DNA from: Nemertoderma westbladi
Lineage: Eukaryota > Xenacoelomorpha > Nemertodermatida > Nemertodermatidae
Direction: 5' to 3'
NCBI GenBank assembly: GCA_032718475.1
Contig: JAUCBJ010003587.1
Location: forward strand, 1 to 47,312
DNA length: 47,312 nucleotides
In this document: positions 32,497 to 43,141 of the stretch, piece after piece
Layout: each line of letters begins with the position of its first letter
How positions within the stretch are numbered: the first letter of the stretch is position 1
Notes under the pieces: generated by a model
The model's input: only the letters and a program-made list of their open reading frames with translations
What the model was told of the DNA's origin: nothing
Databases searched by the model: none
Program-made: the position numbers and the translations under genes

Positions 32497-34765
32497 AAAG
32501 AGCCATAAGTACAGTGTGTGTGATACTTTTAGAGCCATCAGTACAGTTATGTGTGATACTTTTAGAGCCATCAGTACAGTTATGTGTGATACTTTTAGAG
32601 CCAGCAGTACTGTATTTGTGATACTTTTAGAGCCATCAGTACAGTTATGTGTGATACTTTTAGAGCCATCAGTACAGTTATGTGTGATACTTTTAGAGCC
32701 AGCAGTACTGTATGTGTGATACTTTTAGAGCCATCAGTACAGTATGTGTGATACTTTTAGAGCCATCAGTACAGTTATGTGTGATACTTTTAGAGCCTCA
32801 GTACAGTTATGTGTGATACTTTTAGAGCCATCAGTACAGTTATGTGTGATACTTTTAGAGCCATCAGTACAGTGTGTGTGATACTTTTAGAGCCATCAAT
32901 GCAGTTATGTGTGATACTTTTAGAGCCATCAGTACAGTTATGTGTGATACTTTTAGAGCTATCAGTACAGTTATGTGTGATACTTTTAGAGCCATCAGTA
33001 CAGTTATGTGTGATACTTTTAGAGCCATCAGTACAGTTATGTGTGATACTTTTAGAGCCATCAGTACAGTTATGTGTGATACTTTTAGAGCCATCAGAAC
33101 AGTTATGTGTGATACTTTTAGAGCCATCAGTACAGTTATGTGTGATACTTTTAGAGCCATCAGTACAGATGTGTGATACTTTTAGAGCCATCAGAACAGT
33201 TATGTGTGATACTTTTAGAGTCATCAGTACAGTTATTTGTGATACTTTTAGAGCCATCAGTACAGTTATTTGTGATACTTTTAGAGCCATCAGTACAGTT
33301 ATGTGTGATACTTTTAGAGCCATCAGTAGTTATGTGTGATACTTTTAGAGCCATCAGTACAGTTATGTGTGATACTTTTAGAGCCATCAGTACAGTTATG
33401 TGTGATACTTTTAGAGCCATTAGTACAGTATGTGTTTTATTTTTAGAGCCAGCAGTACAGTTATGTGTGATACTTTTAGAGCCATCAGTACAGTATGTGT
33501 GATACTTTTAGAGCCATCAGTACAGTATGTGTGATACTTTTAGAGCCATCAGTACAGTTATGTGTGATACTTTTAGAGTCATCAGTAGAGTTATGTGTGA
33601 TACTTTTAGAGCCATCAGTACAGTATGTGTGATACTTTTAGAGCCATCAGTAGAGTAAGTGTGATACTTTTAGAGCCATCGGTACAGTTATGTGTGATAC
33701 TTTTAGAGCCAGCAGTACAGTTATGTGTGATACTTTTAGAGCCATCAGTACAGTATGTGTGATACTTTTAGAGCCATCAGTACAGTAAGTGTGATTTAGA
33801 GCCATCAGTGCAGTTATGTGTGATACTTTTAGAGCCATCAGTACAGTTGATACTTTTAGAGCCATCAGTACAGTTATGTGTGATACTTTTAGAGCCATCA
33901 GTACAGTAAGTGTGATACTTTTAGAGCCATCAGTACAGTAAGTGTGATTTAGAGCCATCAGTACAGTTATGTGTGATACTTTAGAGCCATCAGTACAGTA
34001 TGTGTGATACTTTTAGAGCCATCAGTACAGTAAGTGTGATTTAGAGCCATCAGTACAGTTATGTGTGATACTTTTAGAGCCATCAGTACAGTTATGTGTG
34101 ATACTTTTAGAGCCATCAGTACAGTTATGTGTGATACTTTTAGAGCCATCAGTACAGTTATGTGTGATACTTTTAGAGCCAGCAGTACTGTATGTGTGAT
34201 ACTTTTAGAGCCATCAGTACAGTATGTGTGATACTTTTAGAGCCATCGGTACAGTTATGTGTGATACTTTTAGAGCCATCAGTACAGTTATGTGTGATAC
34301 TTTTAGAGCCAGCAGTACTGTATGTGTGATACTTTTAGAGCCATCAGTACAGTATGTGTGATACTTTTAGAGCCATCGGTACAGTTATGTGTGATACTTT
34401 TAGAGCCATCAGTACAGTTATGTGTGATACTTTTAGAGCCATCAGTACAGTTATGTGTGATACTTTTAGAGCCATCAGAACAGTTATGTGTGATACTTTT
34501 AGAGCCATCAATGCAGTTATGTGTGATACTTTTAGAGCCATCAGTACAGTTATGTGTGATACTTTTAGAGCCATCGGTACAGTTATGTGTGATACTTTTA
34601 GAGCCAGCAGTACTGTATGTGTGATACTTTTAGAGCCATCAGTACAGTGTGTGTGATACTTTTAGAGCCATCAGTACAGTTATGTGTGATACTTTTAGAG
34701 CCATCAGTACAGTATGTGTGATACTTTTAGAGCCATCAGTACAGTATGTGTGATACTTTTAGAAT
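32497..34765. repeat. Minisatellite of about 70 copies of a 32-33-bp unit
   Basis: The unit ttatgtgtgatacttttaga followed by gccatcagtacag is 33 bp; copies reading cagtatgtg are 32 bp, and a shorter form (agtgtgatttagagcc, lacking acttt) appears at about 33787, 33941 and 34030. Variant units with gccagcagtactg recur, at 34181 and 34311 with a period of 130 bp, showing a four-unit higher-order repeat. Since 33 is a multiple of three, long open frames exist on both strands (for example repeats of MCDTFRAISTV), but frame breaks at 32-bp units and codon patterns give no support for a protein. The first copy is joined to aaagagccataagtacag and the last fades at agaatctatatag. Confidence 0.95.
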
Positions 34766-35598
34766 CTATATAGGAGATAAAATTTTACCATATTTTATTG
34801 ATGAAGATTTCTTGGTGTTGGAGATCGTCAAATTGAGAGTTGTGGTATTAATTCCGATTCCGAACAGGACAAGTATTCAATATTGTACTCACCCAAACCC
34901 AGTTACATACTCAGGGATCCAATAATTGAATTTGAATGGATTCTGTGATATTTTGAGAAATAAGTTGTTGGTACCATTGGATCGAGCTGAAATGGTATCA
35001 TGGCTTGGATTGTAAAACGCTTTTAGGGACATTTTATAACCCCCTCCACTCACTTCGACACAAATCTTTTCTAAAAATAATTATTTTATTTCACTAAAAA
35101 TAGCTATCCGCCACTATTAATAACTGAATTTCCATTAAAAATATTGAAACCGCATGCAGCAGTTATTATTTCAAAATTTATACATCACTTAACGCCACTA
35201 GTGTATAGTCAATAGTCATGCCAGTGATGATTTATAGTGGTAATAGTATTTTTGCCGTGGTAAAAAATAGAAATTACCCCCTTAAGAAATGCAGAAGCTA
35301 CGAGATCATAATGATAATAATTGGCATATTGGTCTGACTGAAAATTTGTCTCCAAACGTAAAGCATAGGCTACTGTAATTCCTGAAATTTTATGACGTCG
35401 CACATCAGTTTTTTCCATTTCTGAACAACTTATTACAATATTATGACGTCGGACATCATGTCAAATTCAAATTGAAAGGCATATAATTGGATTGTAGCGC
35501 AGCTATTCTGAGATAATTAATATTGTAACCTGGTTATTTGTTTATTAAATAGAATAAACGTATTCGAGCTGTAAGAAACGCAGCCATATTTAATAAGC
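34766..35598. other. No recognisable gene
   Basis: AT-rich sequence between the minisatellite and a short LINE tail. The small frame at 35209-35418 has no recognisable motif. Confidence 0.4.
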
Positions 35599-35640
35599 AC
35601 TACTACTACTACGATCGGCATGCTGCATTGCAGCTGCATT
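35599..35640 (-). mobile_element. Solo 3' tail of the RTE-type LINE (about 30 bp plus TAG repeats)
   Basis: ctactactactacgatcggc followed by atgctgcattgcagctgcat is the extreme 3' end of the RTE-type LINE, including the (TAG)n tail, read on the minus strand. It matches 3015-3053 and then stops where coding sequence would begin, so the insertion is 5'-truncated to about 30 bases of element. Confidence 0.85.
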
Positions 35641-35721
35641 ATATATAATATATTACATAATTAATTGTACCGGTATAATCGGATTGAAAACAACCGTGAG
35701 GGCAAGATCCGGTTTGTAAAT

Positions 35722-35940
35722 ATAACAACAATAATATGCTATAGAGCAAAATAAAAACCAATATCTTACAAAAAGATAATTTTTCTTTTACAAATTTTTG
35801 ACTCGACATGAGTCTTATTCATGTATTTATAATAAATGCATGAATAAAACTCATGTCGAGTCGAAAATTTGGAAAAGAAGAATTTTCTTTTTGTAAGATA
35901 CTGGTTTTTATTTTGCTTTATAGCATATTATTGTTATTAT
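35722..35940. mobile_element. Fold-back MITE of about 220 bp
   Basis: ataacaacaataatatgcta at the left is mirrored by tagcatattattgttattat at the right, and gactcgacatgagtcttatt by gaataaaactcatgtcgagt near the centre. The arms of about 100 bp meet over a loop of roughly 15 bases around 35830, so the element would form an almost complete hairpin. Confidence 0.85.
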
Positions 35941-37160
35941 AATATATTACATATATAAATCACAAATAAAGTGGTCCTTCCAACCTTTGAGTCGTTCAGC
36001 TAGATAATTAGCACTAATTACTATAAATAAAAGTCCTTTAGTAAAACTGTTACTTTAATAATTAAGATTACGTTATAATTATTTGTGGTAAATAAATTAA
36101 TGTTGCTGACACACAAACTTTGTTGAACCTTCCACATAATTTATTAAAATATAGGTATCACATTACGGATGTGTATTTAAGGGTAGAATCGATTCTAGTT
36201 TTATTAGCTTTCATTTATGTTCTGGAATATATTATAATATATATTTAGCAAGTTTCAATTAGTCGTTAGCCCCGCCCATATATCCAGACATACACATACA
36301 GTTATTTGTTTATTATATTATATATATATTATATATATATATATTATATTATATTATATTTATTTGTGTGGAATTAATTTCGCACTACCAAATCGCCAGG
36401 GCGACATATTTTCCAGCTTTATATCGCAGTGCGACATTATATCTCAGTATGTCCCTACGCCATCAATTTTATGTATTTCCAGTATATCCAGTATGTCACC
36501 GCGTCATTATTATGATGTTCTAGAAAGTTTGAGCGCATAAATACAAATAATTCACCAAAAATAAATAAAATTAGATTCGCCATTGTTAATAATTAGCACA
36601 TTAAAGCTTTTACGGCCCTCGTTCTATATGTCCCTCGCTGTGGCTCGGGAAACAGAATCACTCGTGCCGTAACGCTATAAAGTGCAATTTTATGAACAAT
36701 GACGTATATAGTTAGTACGTTATGTTAACATGCCTTTTATTTAATAATTCCGGTACAATTCTTATGGAACTTATTCAATATTTCGTTTATTTTTATTTAA
36801 ACTATTGTGCCTGTATGATTAATAAGTCTCATTTAATAGTGTGCCATTGAAAGTAATCAATATTATATTATATTGAATTGAATTTTGAAATTTTATGACA
36901 TTTACATGAAAACTATGCCACTTTAATTCAAATTATGATAAATTATTCAAATTATTAGACGTCATCACGTCAATTTAAAGTTTTGCGTCTGGTTCGTAAA
37001 ACAATATGCCGCCTAAAACTAAAAAACCAAATCTAAAAACCTAAACCAAAAACCTAAAACCAAATCACATCAATTTTGCGAACCCAGTTTGTAGTCTTAT
37101 AGTGTGACCTTTGGGTTGCAGAATTGGGATGGTGTGAAAATCCCACATGCTGTACTGTAG
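35941..37160. other. No gene; (TA)n-rich tract and dispersed repeat
   Basis: An AT-only tract lies at about 36313-36362. The block 36376-36610 (cgcactaccaaatcgccag ... cagtatgtcaccgcgtcatt ... attagcaca) is related to 42105-42285 within the hAT element, and the piece near 36632 (tccctcgctgtggctcggg ... aatgacgtatatagtta) is related to 40508 and 44010. Confidence 0.6.
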
Positions 37161-37162
37161 GT

Positions 37163-37337
37163 AAGGCCGCGTTCACACTACCGAGTCAAAGTTAAAAGAC
37201 AATAAATATAGATAACAATAATAAATAATAATACATTATATAGGCCTAATATAAAACATAAGGCATTCTAAAGAAATTAAATTTAATTTGATGTGTTTTA
37301 CATTTTGTCTTTGACTCGGTAGTGTGAACGCGGCCTT
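37163..37337. mobile_element. 175-bp MITE with terminal inverted repeats of about 35 bp
   Basis: aaggccgcgttcacactacc and gagtcaaag at the left are mirrored by ctttgactc and ggtagtgtgaacgcggcctt at the right, around an AT-rich core. TA is present next to each end and could be the target duplication. The superfamily is not assigned. Confidence 0.85.
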
Positions 37338-37453
37338 ATAGGCCTACAGTATAAATAATAGGATTAGAAATTAGTAGCTATTAATAAAATAAGCTTTTAG
37401 CTAATTTTTTCTGAATTTCTTCGATAGCCCATTCCAAGCCAAAACACCCTTCT

Positions 37454-37640
37454 ACACCATGTCCTGGTCCTGGAATATAGGCTATTGTCGTTATCAGGTA
37501 CCCCGACCCCCCCCCCCCCCCCCCAAAAAAAAATATTTTTTTTTTCTGCAAATCTTAATTTGAGGGTGAGACAGAATTTTTATTTTTGCTTTCATTATTT
37601 AGCTACAGAGCGTTTAAAAACGGTGTATCTGGTATCTGGA
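37454..37640. mobile_element. Left arm of a fold-back element copy, cut by a LINE
   Basis: acaccatgtcctggtcctgg, a poly-C tract followed by poly-A/T (about 37507-37550) and ttcattatttagctacagag repeat the left arm of the element at 29881. The match ends at gtgtatctgg, where RTE-type LINE sequence starts. Confidence 0.8.
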
Positions 37641-39095
37641 GCAACAGGTATGAGATTCTTGCCTCTGAGGCGGCAGATCACTGTGACGGCTATACTGCCT
37701 TCACAGAGGCAGTTAAGTTAGCAGCTGCAGAAACAGTTCCTGTATACCCTCGAAACAGGAAACGGGCCCTCTGGACTGACAACAAAATTCAGAAGTGCCG
37801 AAAGGACCTCTACAAGGCGCAGAAAGAGTCCCGACTCAAACAGACTACAGCGGCCAAGAATGCAGTTAAGGCTGCATCTAGGTCCCTGAACAGGCAGTAC
37901 TCTGTTAATTTACAGGAGCTAATAAACCAACAGGTTGATGCCATCAATGATGCTGACGACAGCAGGCAATCATCCCAGGCATGGAAATCGATCAACTTGC
38001 TTGCTGGTCGAAAAAGCCAACCAACCACCAAGGTTAAGGCTGAATCACCAGCCGATCGCCTCAATGGTTGGAAGGCCCACTTTGAAAAGCTCCTCAATAA
38101 TGACAGGGTATTGCCTGATAACTTTATAGAAGTAAAAGTGTCTGAGCCTGTACTCCCAGATATTCCCATTGGCGATATCTCCTTTGCAGAAGTGAAGGCT
38201 GCTGCAAAGAGCATTAAGACCAATCGTGCCAGTGGAGTAGATGGTGTTCCCCCTGAGGTCTTTAAAATACCTGAGTGTTTAAAGCTCATCTATTCCATCA
38301 TAGTAGACATGTACCGTTATTAACGAGCGTTATGTACATATATTGATTTTTTTTTTTTTTTTTTCGCATTTTTGCATTACGAAGCGGCGTATAATTGGAC
38401 TTAATTTTAAGTGTGTATTGGTGGAGGGTATTATTGCATTAAACGTATGTAGCCAATGTATCAATGTGTGTGTCTCTATTGGTGAAGGGTTTGAATTACA
38501 TGCGAGTTTCCATCTCAAAAATTATGTCAATAAACAACTAACTAACTAACTACCGAACAACAAGAGTCCCACAAGAAATGAAAACAAATAAGTTGGTGCC
38601 AGTTCCCAAGAAGGGCAACCTAACACTCTATGGTTCTTTTCGGGGAATCTCATTGATCTCGATTGCTGCAAAGCTATACAATAGAATTCTATTAAATCGC
38701 ATCAGGGATCCCATTGAGAGACTGCTCCGTGGAAATCAGAATGGGTTCCGTAAAGGTCGTGGGACCATGGAGCCCATTTTGGCACTTAGAAGGATAATTG
38801 AAGAGTTATCAAAAAAGAAAGACAGGCATCTGGCTGTTATCTTTGTTGACTTCTTCAAGGCCTTTGATTCAGTCTCTCGCTCACGTATGTTCAGCATACT
38901 TTCATTATATGGGATTCCTGATGAAATTATTGCAGCAATCAGATCAGTATACGATGGTTCGACAACATTTGTGTCTACTGTTGACGGTGACACAGAACCA
39001 TTTGAAGTGTTATGGGGCGTCCTCAAGGGAGACACACTTGCACCATTCTTGTTCATAATTGTTGTTGACTATGTTCTATGCATGTCCTTAGATTA
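37641..39095 (+). mobile_element. RTE-type LINE copy, truncated at both ends and interrupted
   Basis: From gcaacaggtatgag onward this is nearly identical to 23185-24400 of the intact copy. It is 5'-truncated within the linker before the reverse transcriptase, interrupted at 38316-38550 by a small insertion, and ends abruptly after atgcatgtccttagat, just before the motif C region. Loss of the 3' end is not how LINEs normally truncate, so a later deletion or rearrangement removed it. Confidence 0.9.
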
Positions 39096-39117
39096 TGAAA
39101 GATTGAGTAGATTATGA
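37646..39117 (+). pseudogene. Partial RTE-type reverse transcriptase, split in two
   Basis: The first part (NRYEILASEAADHCDGY to VDMYR) covers the linker and N-terminal reverse transcriptase and stops at the insertion. The second part resumes at TRVPQEMKTNKLVPVPKKG and includes motif A VDFFKAFD and motif B GVLKGDTLAPFLF (K for the usual Q). It ends with VLCMSLDYERLSRL, where the last residues come from unrelated flanking DNA. Motif C (FADD) is absent, so it is non-functional. Few differences from the intact copy show a recent insertion. Confidence 0.88.
38316..38550. mobile_element. 235-bp insertion in the LINE with 5-bp target duplication
   Basis: The LINE reads gtagacatgtaccg, then 235 bases of foreign DNA, then taccgaacaacaagagtc, so taccg is duplicated. 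The insertion contains a poly-T run near 38347 and ends gtcaataaacaactaactaac, a polyadenylation-like signal followed by short (aact)n repeats, which resembles the 3' end of a CR1/L2-type LINE or SINE. A 5-bp duplication would also fit an LTR element, but no TG...CA ends are seen. Confidence 0.7.
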
Positions 39118-39965
39118 AACTACAGGTAATTGTTTCTTAAGGTGACTCAACACAAACGTGCTTTGCATTCCACTGGGTGATTGGGCTGAGTTAGACTACT
39201 TCTCTGTGTATAAATTAAAAATTTCACTATTTTTTGGTAAAGTATAGGACTTTACATGCATAAACCCAAAGATTACTTGACTGAGGAATGATTATCAGTT
39301 CAAATATAGACTCATATTCTTACGGCCTACTATGACCTTAGAGTAGGCCTATTATAACACTCCTGGCTTCACATTTTACATTAATACAGTGCACTAATAT
39401 AATCGCCATTTTAATGGTAAAGTATGGGACAATTTTCAATTGGCCGCCATGATATTTCTGAGGGAGTGAAGATCAAATTAATTGTTTTATACGATGACGC
39501 AACACAAACGTGCTTTGCATTCCACTGGGTAATTAGGCTGAGTTACATCTCTGTGAATAAACTAAAAATTTCACTATTTTAGGTAAAGTATAGGACATCA
39601 CATGATTACAGTTACTTTATCGATTTCATTCCAGAGGAATGAAACACTGGTGAAATTAAAAGAAACCAAAAAATTCGAGAAATTGGTTTGTTTTTGATTT
39701 GGTACATGCTCAGAAATGTTAATTTATTGGTCATGGGAAGTGCCTACAGGAAACGAAACTTTTGCACATTTTTATTCACATTTTGTGCAGAACAGGTGCA
39801 TAATTTGTAATTCGACTATTTTTGAGAAACCACCTGTGTTGATACATTTTTTTAGCACTGAATTCATTAAGTACGATAAATTTTGACCTAAAATAAGTAT
39901 AAATTCAAAGCTACATCTCATTTTTCGAAATTAGTGGGGAGGGTGTGACCTTTTCATGGAATGAG
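39096..39965. repeat. Direct repeat pair of about 110 bp, otherwise no gene
   Basis: The block caacacaaacgtgctttgca followed by ttccactgggtgattgggct occurs near 39150 and again near 39501, and each copy ends in a variant of tttggtaaagtataggac. The rest is AT-rich without recognisable features. Confidence 0.7.
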
Positions 39966-39969
39966 CCTG

Positions 39970-40608
39970 AAAAGTAATCAATGACATGGAAACAACTTCA
40001 ATTACCGTATTCCAGAATGTATTATTTCCATTTATGTTAATGAGTGCTGCTTTATTATCCAGTTTGCAGTGACGGGACTACAGGACTAGCTACTGTATGT
40101 AAATAATTGTTTAACGTGTACTGTAATCCATTATGGCGAAACGTCTAATAGAAAAAACTAAAATGACCAAAGAAAGTGACGACAGTGTTCAGTAAAACTG
40201 AACGGACACAGACGGTGACGAAGTTTGCTTCAGTTGACTAGTCAAGATGGATCAAAGATTTATCACATCCAAGCAGGAGATAACTTCCAATAAACTTTAA
40301 TTAGATTTAGATTTAAATGTATAATTAATTCTGTGTACCTGTTAATAAATTTAACTTATATTCGATATAGTACATGATTAAAATGAACATCCATAAAATC
40401 CTTTCTTCACATACCGAACGCTGATAAGTTGGCATAATGTAACAAAATTACATACATCATTGCTTGCAAAGGTCACTTTTCAGCGTTAAAGACCCTTATT
40501 TATTTATGTAAACCTCCCTCGCTGCGCTCGCTCGGTACATAAATAAACTCGGGTCGTAACGTTGCAAAGTGCTACTTTGCACACAATGATGTAAATAGTT
40601 ATTATTCC
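39970..40608. repeat. Dispersed repeat block, copy 1
   Basis: aaagtaatcaatgacatgga ... gtgctgctttattatccag ... atccattatggcgaaacgtc ... gacagtgttcagtaaaactg, then tccctcgctgcgctcgctcg ... cacacaatgatgtaaatagt. The first 415 bp recur at 42647-43038 and the last 110 bp at 43998-44108. No coding frame of note. Confidence 0.85.
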
Positions 40609-40614
40609 GCTGCA

Positions 40615-40985
40615 GCTGTAGTGTCGTTATTCAGGTACCTGCCCTGCCTCCTCCTACCAAATTTTTTTTCAAATCTATAATGAGATTACATGAAATTTGA
40701 AATAGAGTTAGTTTCTAGTTTCACCTCCCTCCTCCTTCGTGGGTGAGATATATTTTCACTTTCATTCTTTAGCTACAAACGTTTTGATAAAAGTGTCTCC
40801 GGCGAAGTTGCACCAATTACACCGTCGCAGTTATTCTTCACCCTTAGGCCTATAAGTAGTGATTCGTTTGTGGAGCCTACTATTACAAAGCTGGTTGTGC
40901 AAAGATTCCAAATATGTGACACTATCTAAATTTTGTCGTAAAATGGCTGAGATATGAGCGTTTAAAACGTATAACACTTTTGTTA
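40615..40985. mobile_element. Left arm of a third fold-back copy
   Basis: tgtagtgtcgttattcaggt, then cctccctcctccttcgtgg, ttcattctttagctacaaa and ctgagatatgagcgtttaaa follow the order of the left arm at 29895-30250. The rest of the element (44113-44682) is 3.1 kb away because other DNA lies between. Confidence 0.8.
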
Positions 40986-41012
40986 CATTATGTCAACTTA
41001 ACAGCGTTCTGG

Positions 41013-42580
41013 CAGTGCCGGATTAAGCCTCTGGTGGCCCTAAGGCACATTTTAGTAATTTCCAAAAATGGCCCGAAAATTGATATTATTTTTCCGCAAA
41101 TCCTTTCAAAAGAAACAGCTGCTAAAAACAACTGAAATTGTGAAAATGTTGCAATGGAAATATAAAGTATTTTCGTTGGATGACTGCGTGCAAATAATTA
41201 CTAAGTACTATTTTGTGATAGACAAAGTGTAGCAGTTACAAAATCGGTTCTAGAAGATCCAAATGGCCATGTTTTACAAACCAATATTCACGATTGTAGC
41301 CCTAAAGATGCTAAACATTTTGGTATATGTTTAATGGAAATTGAGTAAAAAATAAAAAAGTAGTAGGGAATTTAGTGATGAAAAAAGTCAAAATCGACAA
41401 GCAAAAAAAAGGTTGTTTTATACAGAGAGGCATAAATATCAGCAATATATTATGTTGTTGAAAAGAGCAGTTTTAAGGTCAAAAAATAATTCAATGTTGA
41501 AAACCGATATACCTTTTATGAACGCCCTTCTTTCAAACAGCAAAAAATTGTGTAAATTTTCGAAAATTTCATTTCTGTAGGGGTTATAGTGAGCCCCCTT
41601 AAAGCTGACTGGTCCCTGTAGGTACTGTATTTAGCAATTTTGATTGTATCGTGGGAATTTGTAATTTATATGCTGTAGGGTAGGTTTCGCAGGGTACTTA
41701 TCTTTACTGGACTTGCTGAGAAATATAACACACCAAAAGTGTGGGCTTAGTGCAAAGATATAATATTTCTAATCTATATTCGGACTTGCTGAGAAAGAAA
41801 TGTTCTTCGATAAGAGAATATTCTCGGAAATAAGCACTTTTTATCACTAATTTGAATTTGCCAAAATTCAATTATGCTGTCCGAGAGTTTTAGGTTTCGC
41901 AGGAATTGCACCTAAAATGCCATCGAATGCAAAATGCAATACACGAGGGCAGAACATCTGAATTTCGGTTAAATTAAATTAGTGACAAGAAGTTATTTCT
42001 GACACGTTTTTTTTTATCAACAACTATTTTATCTACAACTAATTTATTTATTTATCTATTAGGGCCTATATTTATAAAACTCGTTTCCGGTGAAAAAAAT
42101 TAGTTTCGCACTACCATATCTCCACGCCATACATTTACTATGTACAGTATTTCCAGTATGTCACCACATCATTATTTGGTTGTTCTAGAAAATTTAAGTT
42201 CATAACTACAAATAATTCCCCACAAATAAATAAAATTAAATTCTCCATTGTTCATAATTAGCACTTTAATGTTTTACTGCCCGCCCATGTTTTATTATTT
42301 CCCTGCCATCAGTTCTTGAACTAATAACACAAGCAGCCTGTCGGTCGATTGAGCTACAATTTTGCAATTTCTACCACAATTCTAGTGATAGGAAGTAGTC
42401 GAAAGATGGACTTTTGTTCTGTTTTCTAGAAATTTTAGTGAGAAAAAATAATAAATAATTTAAATATATTAATAAAAATAATTTTTTTTCACAGGAATGA
42501 CTCGCTGAGAAAAAATGGCCCGTATTTTCGTCTGGCCCTAAGGCACGTGCCTTATATGCCTTAAGGTTAAACCGGCACTG
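41013..42580. mobile_element. Non-autonomous hAT element with perfect 8-bp target duplication
   Basis: Ends cagtgccggattaagcct and (reverse complement of the right end) cagtgccggtttaacctt are hAT-type inverted repeats. They are flanked by cgttctgg at 41005-41012 and 42581-42588, an exact 8-bp duplication as expected for this superfamily. The element is 1,568 bp with no frame resembling a transposase. Near both ends lies tggccctaaggcac in the same orientation. Inside, 42105-42285 is related to 36376-36610, so part of its cargo is repetitive. Confidence 0.9.
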
Positions 42581-42646
42581 CGTTCTGGTGAATTATTCGT
42601 AACGCTGCAAAGTTACTTTGCAGCGTTGCCGCCTATATGACGGAAC

Positions 42647-43038
42647 GCTGCAAAGTAATCAATGACAGGGAAACAACTTCAATTACCGTATTTCAGAATG
42701 TATTATTTCCATTTATGTTAATGAGTGCTGCTTTATCCAGTTTGCAGTGACGGGACTAGTTACTGAATGTAAATAATTGTTTAACGTGTACTGTAATCCA
42801 TTATGGCGAAACGTCTAATAGAAACACTTTAGATAAAATGAGCAAAGAAAAAGGCGACAGTGTTCAGTAAAACTGAACGGACACAGATGGTGACTCAGTT
42901 TGCTTCAGTCGACGATGGATCAAAGATATCACATCTGTATGAGATAACTTTCAATAAAGTTAAATTATATTTATATGTATAATTAATACTGTGTACCTGT
43001 TAATAAATTTCACTTATTTTCGAAATAGTACATCATAA
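42647..43038. repeat. Dispersed repeat block, copy 2 (first part)
   Basis: aaagtaatcaatgacaggga ... gtgctgctttatccag ... atccattatggcgaaacgtc ... gacagtgttcagtaaaactg. It parallels 39970-40385 with small indels. Its second part is displaced to 43998 by the tandem array. Confidence 0.85.
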
Positions 43039-43141
43039 AATGTATAAATAATAATAAATATAAGACCGTTGTGGGGCGAGCGACGAAGTTGGCGGAGCCT
43101 TAGCGAATTGACACTGTTAGGGGGTGGGTCAATTTATGCAA

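Noticed and set aside
32790-34656. Long open frames on both strands encoding 11-residue repeats such as CDTFRAISTVM
   Set aside because: They arise because the minisatellite unit is 33 bp long. Open frames exist on both strands and in more than one phase and break at each 32-bp unit, so there is no evidence of a protein.
32497-34765. CRISPR-like look of regularly spaced repeats
   Set aside because: The units are contiguous near-identical monomers without unique spacers, in animal DNA with no cas genes.
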